Part shown: piece after piece, positions 1 through 7,791 of the stretch
Layout of the letters: the number at the start of each line of letters is the position of its first letter
Numbering within the stretch: position 1 is the first letter of the stretch
Assembly: GCA_015179045.1 (NCBI GenBank)
Contig: WHUZ01000251.1
Span: 1 to 19,040, forward strand
Length of the DNA stretch: 19,040 nt
From: Kalaharituber pfeilii
Lineage: Eukaryota; Ascomycota; Pezizomycetes; Pezizales; Pezizaceae
Reading direction: 5' to 3'
Program-made: the position numbers and the translations under genes
Notes under the pieces: generated by a model
Told to the model about the DNA's origin: nothing
The model's input: only the letters and a program-made list of their open reading frames with translations
Database searches by the model: none

Positions 1-1
1 A

Positions 2-987
2 GGATCTCCTATCCTCTTCGTCAAGAAAAAAAATGGCTCTCTTAGGCTATACATCGATTACTGGGCACTCAATGACATCACCAAGAAGGATTAATACCTT
101 CTACCTAGAATCAAGGAGACCTTAAACCAGATTCGAGAGACATGCATCTTTACTCGACTAGACCTCCACTCTATCTTTAACTTTATTCATATCAAAGAAG
201 GAGACAAATAGAAAACAGCATTCCGAACTCGATACGGCCTATTCAAATTTCTCATCATACCCTTTAGATTAACCAATGCTGTTGCTACTTGTCAAAGATT
301 CGTCAATGATACCCTTAGAGAATACCTAGATGTCCTTTGCTGTGTTTACTTAGACGATATTCTAATTTACTCTAAGAACAGGAAAGAATACAAAGATCAA
401 GTATAGAAGATTCTAGCAAAGCTACAGGAAGCTGGATTATTTGTCAAGCCTGAAAAGTGTGACTTTTTTGCCTCTGAAACTTGCTTTCTTGGATTCATTA
501 TCTCAGAACACGGAGTAAAGATGGACCCTGCTAAAGTATCCGCTATAACGGAATAGGAAACACCAAATTCAGTAAAGGACCTACAATGCTTTCTCGGCTT
601 CGCAAACTTCTACAGGAGATTCATCTACCAGTACTCTAGGATCTATCAACCTTTCTTTAACCTGCTGAGAAAAGGAACCGAGTTCAAGTGGAATGAGGAA
701 TGTAGCCAGGTATTTGAGAAAGTGAAGGAAGCCTTCACCTCCGTACCCATACTATAGCACTTTGAACCTGAACTGGAAACAATCTTAGAAACCGATGCCT
801 CTAACCATACCACATCCGGAATCCTGTCACAAAAATTCCCTGAGGATGGTAAGATGGTACTGCACCCAGTTGCCTTTATGAGTAAAAAAATGTCACTAGC
901 AGAAAGCAACTACAGAATTGGAGATAAGGAACTATTGGCCATCATATAGGCAGTCAACAAGTGGCACATATACCTACATGCACTACC
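2..987 (+). pseudogene. Element A pol, 5' part: reverse transcriptase and start of RNase H
   Basis: Translation in the frame starting at position 2 gives a Ty3/gypsy reverse transcriptase. It begins at the motif [19 protein letters not shown], has the catalytic YLDD at 347-358, and continues with the thumb motif FLGFANFYRRFI and the RNase H motifs ETDASN and DKELLAI. The frame is interrupted by stops at 92 (TAA where relatives have Gln) and 209 (TAG where element B has Trp in GDEWKTAF), among others. Each is a C-to-T or G-to-A change in a CpA/TpG context. No frameshift is needed across the segment. The frame runs into the target duplication ctacc at 983-987 and resumes at 7797 after element B. 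It is not functional. Confidence 0.9.
983..987. repeat. Target-site duplication of element B, left copy
   Basis: The sequence ctacc directly precedes the first base of the LTR at 988 and is repeated exactly at 7792-7796 after the other LTR. Five base pairs is the usual duplication length for Ty3/gypsy integrases. Confidence 0.95.
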
Positions 988-1630
988 TGTCAGCGTAGGC
1001 GTCGCTGGACTCACGAAAGTGGCACTGGTTTTCCGCGAAGGCAGCGAAGCGGACGCAGAGGTTACGCGAGAGCGTTTTCAAGTGAGAGACTTAGAACACT
1101 GCTTGTGTCTTGATTTCCTTCTAGCTAACTGTTCAGCTCGTTTATATAGACTTCCGGCCGTCATACATGACTAGTCAATTGACAGTAACATGACGATAAA
1201 CATGCTAAGGCATACAGGCAGACAAATGTAACAGAAAACACGCATCAGGAAGGTCCGTAATAGCAGGAAAGGCGTGAACGTAATAGAAGCATGCATTAGG
1301 AAGGTCCGTGGTAGCTGGAAAGGCGTGGACGTAATGGAGGCATGCATTAGGAAGGTCTGCGGTAGCCGGAAAGGCGTGAACGTAATGGAGGCATGCGTTA
1401 GGAAGGTCTGCGGTAGCCGGAAAGGCGTGAACGTAATAGAAACATGCATCAGGAAGGTCTGTGATGCATGTGCGCATATTGGTAGGCCATGTGCAACTTC
1501 AACACACACTTCAGTAGGCAACCGCCGTTTACCAGTGGACGTTGCCTAGTGGTGATCAGTCACATCTTTAGCATACGTCTCTGGCGGTGCTTCCGGAACC
1601 GACTCCGTAAGTCTTACCTTAGCCGTAACA
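988..1630 (-). repeat. Element B 3' LTR
   Basis: A 643-bp copy of 7148-7791. On the element strand it follows the purine-rich tract at 1631-1643 and starts TGTTACGGC. It carries the same TATA box (tttatata at 1141-1148 on the + strand) and minisatellite as the 5' LTR and looks like the less mutated of the two. Confidence 0.95.
1228..1462. repeat. 51-bp minisatellite in element B 3' LTR
   Basis: The anchor aggaaggtc/t occurs at 1247, 1298, 1349, 1400 and 1451, an exact 51-bp period, with partial units at both ends. Since 51 is a multiple of 3, the array is open in several frames on both strands and yields spurious ORFs with 17-residue repeats. The related LTR of element C holds what looks like a single unit. 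Confidence 0.9.
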
Positions 1631-1938
1631 TCACCCCCGTTTTAGAGCTTTTTTGCCCCGAAAAGCTTCTAAAAATCCGAAAATCTATTCGGTGGGGTCA
1701 GTGTATGCTCTTGTGTGGCTAAGAGTGTCGGCGTACCCTATGCGCAGAGTACTGGTGATTCATTGTATGTACAATGGCCGATGGTAAGACTGGTGTGTTC
1801 TGCACTTAAATTCAGTGTTAGCCATTAAACCACTTCTCAGGTAAAACCCTGTGGGAAACCCTTGAGAGCGTGGAAGGTATAACACCTACGTGAGGTTGTA
1901 GCTTTGCTAGCTAGACCTCGATAGTACCATATAACATA
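1631..1938 (-). other. Element B 3' noncoding region with polypurine tract
   Basis: About 300 bp lie between the last pol stop and the 3' LTR. The end next to the LTR reads AAAACGGGGGTGA on the element strand (1631-1643) and serves as the likely polypurine tract. The same place in element C reads aaaatagaaggtga, a mutated version. No ORF of interest was seen. Confidence 0.7.
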
Positions 1939-2326
1939 TCACGATGCCTGTAAGGCGGGGTCCTTAGGCTTTCGTGGGTGCTTTGCATGGAATTCCCTGA
2001 CGGACTCCAGCGAAGCGTTGTAGGTTACCAATTGGTTCCCAAGTGTCCTCATCTTCGTTGTACCCCTGCCAGCGGATTCGGTATTTGACCTGGCCCCGGA
2101 CCTTGCGGCTGTCGACGACGTGGTCGACGTCGTAGTAGAGTTCTTCGTCATCATCAAGGTCCGTGTCGTCTCGACTTTGAAAGGGCTTAAGGAGGCTGAC
2201 ATGGATGACACTATGCAGTCGCATGCCTTTGGGCAGCTGAAGTTCGTACGCATGACGACTGACAACCCTCTTCACTTCGTAGGGACCGATGTACTTATTG
2301 GTGAGCGCCCGGTTGTTGCCTGACTT
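1939..2326 (-). pseudogene. Element B Pol tail: integrase C-terminus and chromodomain, two indels
   Basis: After the 1-nt loss at 2326/2327 the protein continues one frame over: an integrase tail (LQLPKGMRLHSVIHVSLLKP) followed by a chromodomain (DVDHVVDSRK, VKYRIRWQGY, DTWEPIGNL). Near 2010-2017 one extra base, relative to element C, moves the reading back to the original pol frame, which then ends EFHAKHPRKPKDP before the stop at 1939-1941. Chromodomains of this type bind methylated histone H3 tails and can steer integration to heterochromatin. With both indels the chromodomain cannot be made as part of Pol unless ribosomes shift frame, so this copy may be inactive or may need a partner for this function. 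Confidence 0.85.
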
Positions 2327-5259
2327 ACTTGTAGGTTTCGCCGGTCAACAAGCACTTTGTCGCCCACTTTGAATTGCCTAGACTTCTCGGTGAAGAGCTT
2401 CGACCTCTTGTCATTAATCTTCTTAAGAGTATCGTGTACCTGGTTGTGTACGGCAGTCATCCTATGTACCCAGTCCTCGGCCGCTGGTGAGGCGAAAGTG
2501 TGCTCGTCCGAGACATGTATCGTTTTTGGGTTGAATCCATACAGGCTCTCGAACGGAGTATAACCATGGGTCGATGACTTGGAAGTGTTGTACGCATACT
2601 CCGCTAGAGGCAACCAAGTAACCCAACGGTTTTGCCTATCATGACAGAAGATGCGTAAGTACTGCTTGAGGGTTTGTATTGCGCGCTCCGATAGTCCGTC
2701 AGTCTGCGGATGGTAGGGAGTGGAAAGCCGAAGTTTGATATTGAGCTGCTGGTTGATATCCTTCCAGCAGGCTGAGGCAAATTGCGGTCCTCGGTCAGAC
2801 GTAATAGCTTGTGGGAGGCCATGGTGTCGCCAGATGTTGTTGATAAAGGCTGAAGCTACATCCGTGGACGTCCAAGTAGTCTTTGCTGGTATATATCGTT
2901 GGACCTTGGTAAAACGGTCCGTGATGACGAGGATCGCGTTGTAACCTTCAGATTCTGGTAACTCTCCGACAAAATCCATTGCTACTTCCTCAAAAGGCTT
3001 AACTCCAGTCGGCATTGGCATTAATTGAGTTTGGCGAGCATGCCGGTCAGCCTTCGCTTTTTGGCATGCTGTACAACTGGCAACGTATGTTTGTGTGGCT
3101 TCTTTCCATCCATCCCAGTAAAAGTTCCTGGATACCATCTCTTGAGTGCGATGCACCCCCCAGTGCCCAGCCACTTCCGAATCATGGCATTGTTTCAGGA
3201 CAGCTATTCTATGTTGTTCTGGTACCACCAGGAGCCCATCCCTTCTTTCCCAATCCTTGGTATCGATCCCCTCCACTTCAGCCCCTTCTACCTCGATGGG
3301 ATCGCCATTAATAAGTAATTGCCCGTCTTTCAGGAGCTGAACTTCCAGGCCAGCGGATTCGTCACCGGTCCGACGTGATATAGCGTCAGCCTTCCCGTTA
3401 TCACTTCCCTTGCGGTAAATGATAGTAAAGTCCAACTCGCACATCTTCATGTACCAGTTGGCTTGCCGGGAGTTAAGCTTCTGCTTGGTGGTGAAGTACT
3501 GTAAGCCGTGGTGATCCGTATAAATATCGACATGTATCCCCTGCAGCCAGGTGTACCACTTTTGGCAGCAGTCGACTATCGCCAATAGCTCCTTGTCGTG
3601 GATGGGGTAGTTGCGCTCGGCTGCGTTGAGGGCTCGTGAGTGGAAGTCGACTGGGTGAAGCGTTTTAGTTGCGTTTTCCTCGTGATATTGGGACAGAATG
3701 CCAGCAAGGGCTTGGTTAGAGGCATCGGTTTCCATAATCGTCTTCAGGCTTCTATCCCATGGGCGCAGTACTGGGGCAGATATAAAGGCTTCCTTTAGCT
3801 CGTCAAATGACTGCTGCTGTGCGTCACCCCAAGAAAATGGTACGTTGCCTGTGAGGGTTGTAAGCGGTTTGGCTCTGGCGCTGTAGTTTTTGATGAAGCG
3901 GCGGTAATAGTTGGCGAAACCTAGGAATTTCTGGACTTCCTTCTTCTTAGTGGGTGTTGGCCAATCGGTGATAGTACTGAGCTTGTGAGGGTCCATCTTG
4001 ATCTCCTTCCCATTGATGATATGGCCAAGGAAGACTGTTTCTTGCACGTGGAATTCCGACTTGGCCAGGTTTATGGCTAGGCCATGGTCGAGTAGCAGTT
4101 GTAGGATTCGTTCCACGATTTTTTGATGTTCGGCCTCAGTCTTTCCTCCATGGACCAAGATGTCATCTAAGTACCATATAACGCCATCAACATCCTTCAG
4201 GATTTCGTCCATCATCTCCTGAAAACTCGCGGGTGCATTAACAAGCCCAAACGGCATAACAGTATACTCGAACAAGCCCTTCTTGGTTTTAAAGGCGGTC
4301 TTCCACTCATCGCCTGACTTGATGCGAATAAGGTAATAGCCATTCTTAAGGTCCAGTTTGGTAAAGTATTTACTGCCGCGTGTCTTTTCCAGAAGGTCTG
4401 GTATGAGTGGGAGGGGGTACCGATTTGGTACCGTGATCTTGTTGAGGCCTCTATAGTCCACACATAAACGGAGAGAACCATCCTTTTTCCGGACAAAGAG
4501 TATCGGTGCGCCAGCCGCGGATCTTGAACGCCGGATCTTACCGGTAGGCAGATGCTCTTCCAGATACCTCTGCAGGGCTTCATCTTCCTCCCAAGTGGTC
4601 TTGTATATCGGGCCATTAGGTACTCTAGCATTAGGATCATTGAGCGGGATCTCGTGATCCCAGGGTCGGTGGGGTGGTAGTCTGGCTGCTTGTTCCTCCG
4701 AAAACACTTGAGCGTAACGTTCGTAACGTTCGCGTGCGTCAATCATTAGTAGTACATCGCCTTCTTCCAAGGGTTCTTTTGCCAAGTCTAAAACAGAAAC
4801 CGACGGTAAAACAATCTCATCGCAAGGAACAACAAAATCAAGGGAATTATGGACCAAACGCCTGTTTTCACAATCAACAGAGAAACCTTTTCTTCCTAAC
4901 CAAGATAATCCTAACAACACTTCTCTATCACCAATATCCAAACATTCTGCATCAAAGTCAAGTACAGTACTAGAGATCACATTACCTGATTTATCCTGAA
5001 CGCCGGAAAAAGCAAACGCAGTATTTAAGACCTTTGTTCCACCTTCCAGGGAGCTTCCGTCTCCCTGCCGTATATTTATGCGTCTAGCCCGGTCTTTCCA
5101 ACCCAGTTTCCTACCTAAAGACAAAGAAACGACAGAAGCAGATGCACCAGGGTCAATGAGGGCTCGGATCTTCGTTCCTGAGGGTTGGAACTCAATATCC
5201 GTTGCCAGGAGAGGGTGGTGTTCTGGGGACTTCCCAACGGTGCTTTGGGTGCCCCTCAT
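2272..5259 (-). CDS. pol: Element B Pol: protease, RT, RNase H, integrase (tail frame-shifted)
   Basis: A polyprotein of 995 residues that copies the RNA and integrates the cDNA. It has an aspartic protease at about 30-125 with catalytic D36 in DPGA and a later LLGLSWL; reverse transcriptase at about 250-400 with LCVDYRGLNK and YLDD at 363-366; RNase H with D512, E557 and D582; an integrase zinc finger with H699, H703, C729 and C732; and an integrase core with D762, D822 and E858 (35 residues between the last two). All core catalytic residues are present. The ATG overlaps the gag stop. The frame ends early at 2272 because one base is missing between 2326 and 2327; after that point the true reading continues in the neighbouring frame. 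The DPG protease motif is unusual, since DSG or DTG is typical. Confidence 0.93.
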   Translation of the reverse strand: MRGTQSTVGKSPEHHPLLATDIEFQPSGTKIRALIDPGASASVVSLSLGRKLGWKDRARRINIRQGDGSSLEGGTKVLNTAFAFSGVQDKSGNVISSTVLDFDAECLDIGDREVLLGLSWLGRKGFSVDCENRRLVHNSLDFVVPCDEIVLPSVSVLDLAKEPLEEGDVLLMIDARERYERYAQVFSEEQAARLPPHRPWDHEIPLNDPNARVPNGPIYKTTWEEDEALQRYLEEHLPTGKIRRSRSAAGAPILFVRKKDGSLRLCVDYRGLNKITVPNRYPLPLIPDLLEKTRGSKYFTKLDLKNGYYLIRIKSGDEWKTAFKTKKGLFEYTVMPFGLVNAPASFQEMMDEILKDVDGVIWYLDDILVHGGKTEAEHQKIVERILQLLLDHGLAINLAKSEFHVQETVFLGHIINGKEIKMDPHKLSTITDWPTPTKKKEVQKFLGFANYYRRFIKNYSARAKPLTTLTGNVPFSWGDAQQQSFDELKEAFISAPVLRPWDRSLKTIMETDASNQALAGILSQYHEENATKTLHPVDFHSRALNAAERNYPIHDKELLAIVDCCQKWYTWLQGIHVDIYTDHHGLQYFTTKQKLNSRQANWYMKMCELDFTIIYRKGSDNGKADAISRRTGDESAGLEVQLLKDGQLLINGDPIEVEGAEVEGIDTKDWERRDGLLVVPEQHRIAVLKQCHDSEVAGHWGVHRTQEMVSRNFYWDGWKEATQTYVASCTACQKAKADRHARQTQLMPMPTGVKPFEEVAMDFVGELPESEGYNAILVITDRFTKVQRYIPAKTTWTSTDVASAFINNIWRHHGLPQAITSDRGPQFASACWKDINQQLNIKLRLSTPYHPQTDGLSERAIQTLKQYLRIFCHDRQNRWVTWLPLAEYAYNTSKSSTHGYTPFESLYGFNPKTIHVSDEHTFASPAAEDWVHRMTAVHNQVHDTLKKINDKRSKLFTEKSRQFKVGDKVLVDRRNLQVSQATTGRSPISTSVPTK

Positions 5260-5268
5260 TCTTTTCCC
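5225..5268 (-). promoter_or_regulatory. Predicted -1 frameshift signal at the gag-pol junction
   Basis: On the - strand the gag codons run TCG GGA AAA GAA TGA. The heptamer G GGA AAA (5262-5268) is in the X XXY YYZ phase, and the pol frame is gag -1, so a slip gives GGG AAA and enters pol. Six nt later a hairpin can form at 5225-5255: GGGG pairs with CCCC, then after a small internal loop CCCAA pairs with TTGGG around a 7-nt loop. The pol frame is open only from 5286, so recoding must occur within this short overlap. Termination-reinitiation at ATGA (5256-5259) is an alternative. Confidence 0.65.
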
Positions 5269-7100
5269 GAATCGCTGTGGATTGACTCATCGTCTGTATT
5301 GAGTTCTGTAATGCGGACGGTGGGCCTATCAGTGGTGCGTTTCTTCTTGGTTGGACGCTCGACTCGGTCCTCTAGGGATTTGACTACCCCTTTTTCTTGT
5401 TTGGCCTTTGTGAGCGGCTTCTTCGGCTGATCAGGCTTGTATGTCCATCCTAGGAAGCAGTTTGATGTTGGGTGGTTATCTCCTCCACAACGGACACACA
5501 CTCCATCCCTCTTTCTGCGATCCTTAACCTCGTCTGGTACGTTGTCATTATTTTTTGGATTCTCCGGGGTGTACCCTTCTCGAGAAACGGCCTGTGGTAT
5601 GGCGGTGGTCGCCCTTCCCGATGTTTGCTTACGCTTATTGACGGAGGACCTGTGCGAGGAGGAGTAGGAGGTCTTGGAGGCGTAGGTGGCAATGGATATA
5701 GCTTTTTCCTTCCATAGAGACCAGTTTGTCATAGCGTCTGGATGCCCTGCCATATGGTTCGCGATTACGGTGTCGATGTTCTTCATGACGAAGCCGATTA
5801 GGACCTCATCCTCTAATCCTGCCGAAAAGTTCCATTCGTCGATGTCGGTGAGGTAGGAGCGGATATCCTTTGCTTGGCGAGTATTCTGGATCTTTCGAGC
5901 TTTTTCGGCTTTGTCTTGTTTATCCTGGTATTGCTTGTGAAATTGCTCCGTACATTCCTGCCAGTTCCATTCCGAATTCCGGTGGCGCCTCCACCAGGTT
6001 TTTGCGGATCCCTCCAGGTAGTGGGAAATCATTCTGTTCTTAGTCCTGTCACTCTCAACATTACATACCTCGAAGTACTCCTCCATGGAGAAGAGGAAAT
6101 CCTCCAGTTCATCATGCTTTCCAGAGAATGACTTTGGCTGCTTCACCTTGGGTGGTGGCGAGCGGGACTTCGAATGGGACTGCCGTCGGCGGCGACGAGA
6201 CCCTGAGCGGTGGCGGGACCCCGAACGACTACGGGAGGGTCTCCGACCTCGATTATCCGGCGGTGGCGGTGGTGGTGGTTGGTTCTGTTGCTGGTGTAGG
6301 ACGGTAGTGACCTGCTGGGTCAGTACATTCATCTGAGTGATTAATGTGGTCAGTTGGGTCCCCATTTCCTGTGACATCGTGGTTTGCAAGTTTTCAATTC
6401 CGCCATTTCTAGCCTGGGCTTCAGCTTCGAACCGTTTATCCACCAAGTTAGCTAGTGTTTCGAAGTTGACTTTTACCAGCTCCTGGAGGTCCTCGATGTC
6501 CTGTTTCCTTGTCTGTAGCCACTCATTTCGGAGGTTCACAGTATCGGTCATTGCGGTTTCGGCACTAGATTTCGCATGTTCGGTTCTTTGCTCTAGACTT
6601 CCTTTCGCACGGCTCGCTTCCTCTACGAAGGCTTTCATGAACTGGCTGCTTGAACCAGGGGCCGAGGGGCCAGGGGCTGCGGGTCGTGCTCGTTGCTTTC
6701 CTTTGGACACCTTGGGAGATGCTGTGGCTAACACTCTGGGGGTTGGCTGTGCGAGTGTAGGGAAGCGGGTGACCTGTGGCAGCCCGGTGGGAAGGAATTG
6801 TTCCGGAATGGTATACTGAGTCGGTGGGGCATTCCATCCTTCAATCTGGCGTGGGGCAGTATACTCGACCCGACGGGGCTGGTTATCTGCCGATTCGATC
6901 TGGCGGGGCTGGTTATCTGACAATCCGATCTGACGGGGCTGGTCATCTGACATCGCCACATCTTGGCCATCATCGGTAAGGTGGGGCCGGGCCGTTTCAA
7001 CGGATTGTACCTCTTCCGAGGCATCTCTGGACTCCTGGGGGGCGTGCTGGGAGCGGTTGGAGTGCTGAGAGAGGCGGGAGAGGGATCGTTGGGGCTCCAT
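5256..7100 (-). CDS. gag: Element B Gag polyprotein
   Basis: A structural protein of 614 residues that would package the element RNA in virus-like particles. The ATG at 7098-7100 is the first ATG downstream of the predicted RNA start, 47 nt after the LTR; the open frame further up has only a GTG at 7196 inside the LTR. In order it shows a 10-residue tandem repeat ((S/A)D(D/N)QPR) at residues 51-80, a likely coiled coil at about 170-270, a proline run, an Arg/Ser-rich basic tract at about 284-316, a Ty3-type capsid domain at about 323-478 (SFSGKHDELEDFL, KTWWRR, WNWQECTEQF), and a CX2CX4HX4C zinc knuckle at about 535-548 (CVRC...H...C). The frame ends in TGA inside ATGA, where pol begins. No damage is visible. 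Confidence 0.93.
   Translation of the reverse strand: MEPQRSLSRLSQHSNRSQHAPQESRDASEEVQSVETARPHLTDDGQDVAMSDDQPRQIGLSDNQPRQIESADNQPRRVEYTAPRQIEGWNAPPTQYTIPEQFLPTGLPQVTRFPTLAQPTPRVLATASPKVSKGKQRARPAAPGPSAPGSSSQFMKAFVEEASRAKGSLEQRTEHAKSSAETAMTDTVNLRNEWLQTRKQDIEDLQELVKVNFETLANLVDKRFEAEAQARNGGIENLQTTMSQEMGTQLTTLITQMNVLTQQVTTVLHQQQNQPPPPPPPDNRGRRPSRSRSGSRHRSGSRRRRRQSHSKSRSPPPKVKQPKSFSGKHDELEDFLFSMEEYFEVCNVESDRTKNRMISHYLEGSAKTWWRRHRNSEWNWQECTEQFHKQYQDKQDKAEKARKIQNTRQAKDIRSYLTDIDEWNFSAGLEDEVLIGFVMKNIDTVIANHMAGHPDAMTNWSLWKEKAISIATYASKTSYSSSHRSSVNKRKQTSGRATTAIPQAVSREGYTPENPKNNDNVPDEVKDRRKRDGVCVRCGGDNHPTSNCFLGWTYKPDQPKKPLTKAKQEKGVVKSLEDRVERPTKKKRTTDRPTVRITELNTDDESIHSDSGKE
6861..6950 (-). repeat. 30-bp tandem repeat within element B gag
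   Basis: Three in-frame 30-bp units encode SDDQPRQIGL, SDNQPRQIES and ADNQPRRVEY. The repeat stays in frame and adds a low-complexity polar segment to the N-terminal part of Gag. Confidence 0.8.
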
Positions 7101-7134
7101 TGGCAATGGGTATGAGAAAAAAAAGAATAAAGGT

Positions 7135-7145
7135 ACTAGCAGTGT
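7135..7145 (-). promoter_or_regulatory. Primer-binding site of element B (self-complementary)
   Basis: The site starts two bases after the LTR end (7148) and reads ACACTGCTAGT on the - strand. It lacks the TGG start expected where the 3' CCA end of a tRNA pairs. It complements an 11-mer at 7257-7267 with one mismatch, as expected for Tf1/sushi-type self-priming. The homologous site in element C is at 11198-11208. Confidence 0.6.
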
Positions 7146-7256
7146 AATGTCAGCGTAGGCGTCGCTGGACTCACGAAAGTGGCACTGGTTTTCCACGAAG
7201 GCAGTGAAGCGGACGGCAGAGGTTATGCGAGAGCGTTTTCAAGTGAGAGACTTAGA

Positions 7257-7267
7257 ACACTGCTTGT
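7257..7267 (-). promoter_or_regulatory. Self-priming motif, predicted 5' end of element B RNA
   Basis: On the element strand the 11-mer is ACAAGCAGTGT. The primer-binding site just after the LTR is ACACTGCTAGT, whose reverse complement is ACTAGCAGTGT, so 10 of 11 positions pair. In Tf1 of fission yeast the first 11 nt of the RNA fold back to prime minus-strand synthesis. The distance from the TATA box fits a transcript start here. No RNA data are available. Confidence 0.6.
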
Positions 7268-7301
7268 GTCTTGATTTCCTTCTAGCTAACTGTTCAGCTC
7301 G

Positions 7302-7309
7302 TTTATATA
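7302..7309 (-). promoter_or_regulatory. TATA box in element B 5' LTR
   Basis: TATATAAA is read on the - strand. It lies about 45 bp upstream of the predicted transcript 5' end (7267) and is conserved at the same place in both LTRs of element C (11024-11031 and 17023-17030) despite heavy mutation there. Confidence 0.7.
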
Positions 7310-7388
7310 GACTTCCGGCCGTCATACATGACTAGTCAATTGACAGTAACATGACGATAAACATGCTAAGGCATATAGGCAGACAAAT

Positions 7389-7623
7389 GTAACAGAAAAC
7401 ACGCATCAGGAAGGTTCGTAATAGCAGGAAAGGCGTGAACGTAATAGAAGCATGCATTAGGAAGGTCCGTGGTAGCTGGAAAGGCATGGACGTAATGGAG
7501 GCATGCATTAGGAAGGTCTGCGGTAGCCGGAAAGGCGTGAACGTAATGGAGGCATGCGTTAGGAAGGTCTGCAGTAGCCGGAAAGGCGTGAACGTAATAG
7601 AAACATGCATCAGGAATGTCTGT
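7389..7623. repeat. 51-bp minisatellite in element B 5' LTR
   Basis: The same array as in the 3' LTR, with anchors at 7408, 7459, 7510, 7561 and 7612. Copy number is identical in both LTRs, as expected when both derive from one template at integration. Confidence 0.9.
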
Positions 7624-7791
7624 GATGCATGTGCGCATATTGGTAGACCATGTGCAACTTCAACATATACTTCAGTAGGCAACCGCCGTTTACTAGTGGA
7701 CGTTGCCTAGTGGTGATCAGTCACATCTTTAGCATACGTCTCTGGCGGTGCTTCCGGAACTGACTCTGTAAGTCTTACCTTAGCTGTAACA

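Larger units (their letters stand above)
988..7791 (-). mobile_element. Element B: young, nearly complete Ty3/gypsy chromovirus
   Basis: A 6804-bp LTR retrotransposon on the - strand. Two LTRs of 643 and 644 bp with TG...CA ends flank, in element order, a self-complementary primer-binding site, gag, pol (protease, reverse transcriptase, RNase H, integrase, then a frame-shifted integrase tail and chromodomain), a noncoding stretch of about 300 bp and a polypurine tract. It is flanked by a perfect 5-bp duplication and inserted antiparallel into element A. GC content is normal and the main ORFs are free of stops, in contrast to A and C, so it escaped strong RIP. The domain order (integrase after RNase H, chromodomain at the end) places it among fungal chromoviruses related to Tf1/Tf2 and MAGGY. 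Confidence 0.96.
7148..7791 (-). repeat. Element B 5' LTR
   Basis: This is a 644-bp direct repeat of 988-1630. Read on the - strand it starts TGTTACAGC and ends GCTGACA. By eye it differs from its partner at about 15 bases plus one inserted g. Nearly all differences are transitions in which this copy has T or A where the other has C or G. It holds a TATA box, the predicted transcript start with a self-priming motif, and a 51-bp minisatellite. Confidence 0.95.

Noticed and set aside
1228..1462. CRISPR-like periodic repeat
   Set aside because: Units are directly adjacent with no unique spacers, and the host context is eukaryotic.
1171..1549. Overlapping ORFs of 90-116 codons on both strands with 17-residue repeats, and their copies at 7332-7710
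   Set aside because: They fall within the LTRs and arise from the 51-bp minisatellite, whose period is a multiple of 3.
2322..2334. GTAAGT on the - strand, resembling a 5' splice site at the pol frame break
   Set aside because: Alignment with element C shows a simple 1-nt loss, the coding similarity continues at once in the next frame, and no intron is needed.
2120..6336. Many + strand ORFs of 60-160 codons across the gag-pol region of element B
   Set aside because: They are antisense shadows of two long ORFs with clear domain content.
7135..7147. tRNA-type primer-binding site in element B
   Set aside because: There is no TGG at or near the LTR end; the self-complementary 11-mer fits better.
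7101..7196. N-terminal extension of Gag by 32 residues with a hydrophobic run
   Set aside because: The upstream start at 7194-7196 is GTG, not ATG, and lies in the LTR; the first ATG after the predicted RNA start is at 7100.
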